From positions 1 to 21,659 of IMG/VR virus record IMGVR_UViG_3300020456_000027: DNA of 21,659 bases; one strand, given 5' to 3'. This DNA comes from a virus. A program made the position numbers and the translations under genes. The notes beneath the pieces are model-generated. The model saw only the letters and a program-made list of their open reading frames with translations, made no database searches and was not told the origin of the DNA. Positions 20,676-21,659 of this stretch are shown in pieces (positions within the stretch are counted from its first letter, which is position 1; every line of letters starts with the position of its first letter).

Positions 20676-20704
20676 ATTATATCAGTATTTGTATCTATTG
20701 TCAA
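20676..20704 (-). promoter_or_regulatory. perfect sigma-70 consensus promoter for the uvsX-gp41 operon
   Basis: Minus strand -35 TTGACA (20699-20704), 17-nt spacer, -10 TATAAT (20676-20681), an exact consensus with ideal spacing, directly after the methyltransferase stop. Predicted start near 20669, about 17 nt upstream of the uvsX ATG. This would drive early replication genes with host RNA polymerase. Confidence 0.87.
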
Positions 20705-20708
20705 GCCT

Positions 20709-21659
20709 CTAAAATAGTGTTGCTCTCCTACTATGTCTAAAGTAATCTAGTTTTTCTTTTGAAAAACACCAAACGTTTTCAATATATATTCTATTCATAA
20801 ACTCTGCTTTTTCTTCGTCACTTTCAAATAACTTATCTGATTTAGGACGTTGCATAATCCTCATACCTATCTGACCTACAAAGTTATCTTTTAAACTATC
20901 AACTAATTCATCACTTGAATAATATCTCTTATTCTTAATATTAGGGTCCATGATGTTTACAAACATATGCTTTGACCTTTCAAAACTCTTTTGAGCAACA
21001 GGCAGATAAAAATCATCACGCCATTTAGAATATTCATCAAACTTATGCCATGATTGATTTTCTTCTTTTTCACCACCTTCGTTATATCTTTCTGTAGAGA
21101 AATATGGTGGACTTGTAAATGCACAATCTATATTGTCAATTTTATCCCATGGTAAATCTTCAGCACCACAGTTATAGATAGTTACCTTTTTAGGTTTAGA
21201 TAAGAAACTATTATATGTTTCTACTTGTTTTAAATATTGTTTGTAAGTATTAGGGTTAGGATCACAACCGATATATTCTTCAGCGTCACTAGTAAAGAAA
21301 CCTGCAAGTCTATCGCCCCAACCACATGATGTATCTAATACTTTTTTAGCATTTGTCATCTGATAGATTGTCTTTGCTACATTTGGTTTAAATTGTGTTG
21401 CGATATATGTACCTAATCTAAACGCTGACATGTAACTCTTATCATCTAATCTACCACCTCTTAATTCTATTTTGTTATCTACTTCAACAGGTTTCATACC
21501 ATTGATACCACGCCATATAGGACCTAGACAACGCCATATATCTTTCGCTGTACCATTCTCCCATACATCTATTGGTGCTTTAAAACCAAAACTACCACAA
21601 TTCAATCTTAAATGTTGATGAAAGTAATTTGATATGTCATTGAAATTAGATGGTGCGTC
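20709..21659 (-). CDS. SAM-dependent DNA methyltransferase-like protein (5' end outside window)
   Basis: The frame stays open to the right edge; a TTG at 21605 is available, but 18 more in-frame residues (starting DAPSNFNDISNYFHQ) precede it, so the true start is outside the window. Counting from the edge, seen: motif I KVLDTSCGWGDRLAGF (about 106-121) for SAM binding, YIGCDPNPNTYKQYL (129-143) with the acidic residue at the end of strand 2, and motif IV CAFTSPPYFSTERYN (about 179-193), the S-P-P-Y catalytic loop of amino-group (N4-cytosine or N6-adenine) methyltransferases. Known: this loop flips out and methylates a base amino group. No restriction partner is visible, so it is an orphan, perhaps protecting phage DNA or modifying it for regulation (inference). 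It lies upstream of uvsX. Confidence 0.82.
   Translation of the reverse strand, partial: DAPSNFNDISNYFHQHLRLNCGSFGFKAPIDVWENGTAKDIWRCLGPIWRGINGMKPVEVDNKIELRGGRLDDKSYMSAFRLGTYIATQFKPNVAKTIYQMTNAKKVLDTSCGWGDRLAGFFTSDAEEYIGCDPNPNTYKQYLKQVETYNSFLSKPKKVTIYNCGAEDLPWDKIDNIDCAFTSPPYFSTERYNEGGEKEENQSWHKFDEYSKWRDDFYLPVAQKSFERSKHMFVNIMDPNIKNKRYYSSDELVDSLKDNFVGQIGMRIMQRPKSDKLFESDEEKAEFMNRIYIENVWCFSKEKLDYFRHSRRATLF

Noticed and set aside
1-21659. Prophage integration, CRISPR array, tRNA genes or insertion sequences
   Set aside because: I saw no integrase, attachment-like direct repeats, regularly spaced repeats, cloverleaf-like sequences or transposase motifs on either strand.

Overview
The window looks like part of the genome of a lytic, T4-like marine myovirus with a strongly AT-rich genome. 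The evidence is a UvsX-type RecA recombinase next to a gp41/DnaB-type helicase, three exact copies of the T4 late-promoter box TATAAATA, very tight gene packing (many ATGA and TAATG overlaps), and several proteins of kinds I recognise from T4-like cyanophages and pelagiphages. No integrase, tRNA, CRISPR array or insertion sequence was seen. The low GC, a 2OG-Fe(II) oxygenase, a SufT-like Fe-S factor and an AapJ-like amino-acid binding protein suggest a marine alphaproteobacterial host, possibly SAR11. The host is an inference. All supported genes are on the minus strand, so the text below runs from right to left, in the order of transcription.

Region 1 (21659 to 15673), replication and recombination. 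A DNA-methyltransferase-like gene enters from the right edge. It is followed by a perfect sigma-70 consensus promoter and an overlapping run: uvsX, a 95-aa unknown protein, a 2OG-Fe(II) oxygenase, gp41 helicase, a SufT/DUF59 protein, a 97-aa unknown and a 392-aa phage protein.

Region 2 (15672 to 8271), nucleotide enzymes and candidate capsid cargo. A late promoter and a second perfect sigma-70 promoter precede four genes in a row: a ligase-like KxDG protein, an adenylate kinase, a P-loop kinase and an 885-aa fusion of a pol-beta-type nucleotidyltransferase with an NMN-adenylyltransferase-like domain. All four begin with a short N-terminal peptide like the T4 capsid-targeting sequence, ending in (I/L)-x-E, the T4 gp21 prohead-protease cleavage pattern. 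Two more proteins follow: a cysteine-cluster protein, and one with an EF-hand-like loop and a duplicated Cys-Trp repeat.

Region 3 (8335 to 3885), virion and small unknown genes. A third sigma-70-like promoter, overlapped by a 16-bp palindrome, precedes a HAD-family nucleotidase. A late promoter, a beta-rich structural protein, a terminator and another late promoter follow. After these come a second structural protein and seven small genes, one of which (55 aa) sits in ATGA overlaps with both neighbours. One of the small proteins has a full capsid-targeting-like N-terminus and two others have partial ones.

Region 4 (3884 to 1), lysis and host interaction. It holds a nitroreductase-like protein, a DUF1353 protein, a 57-aa two-helix membrane protein (holin candidate), an inner-membrane spanin overlapping an outer-membrane spanin lipoprotein, two small proteins, and an AapJ-like amino-acid ABC-transporter substrate-binding protein that runs off the left edge. 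No endolysin was seen here. The most unusual points are the apparent virion-cargo signal on metabolic enzymes, and the phage-borne transporter binding protein with what looks like an uncleaved membrane anchor.
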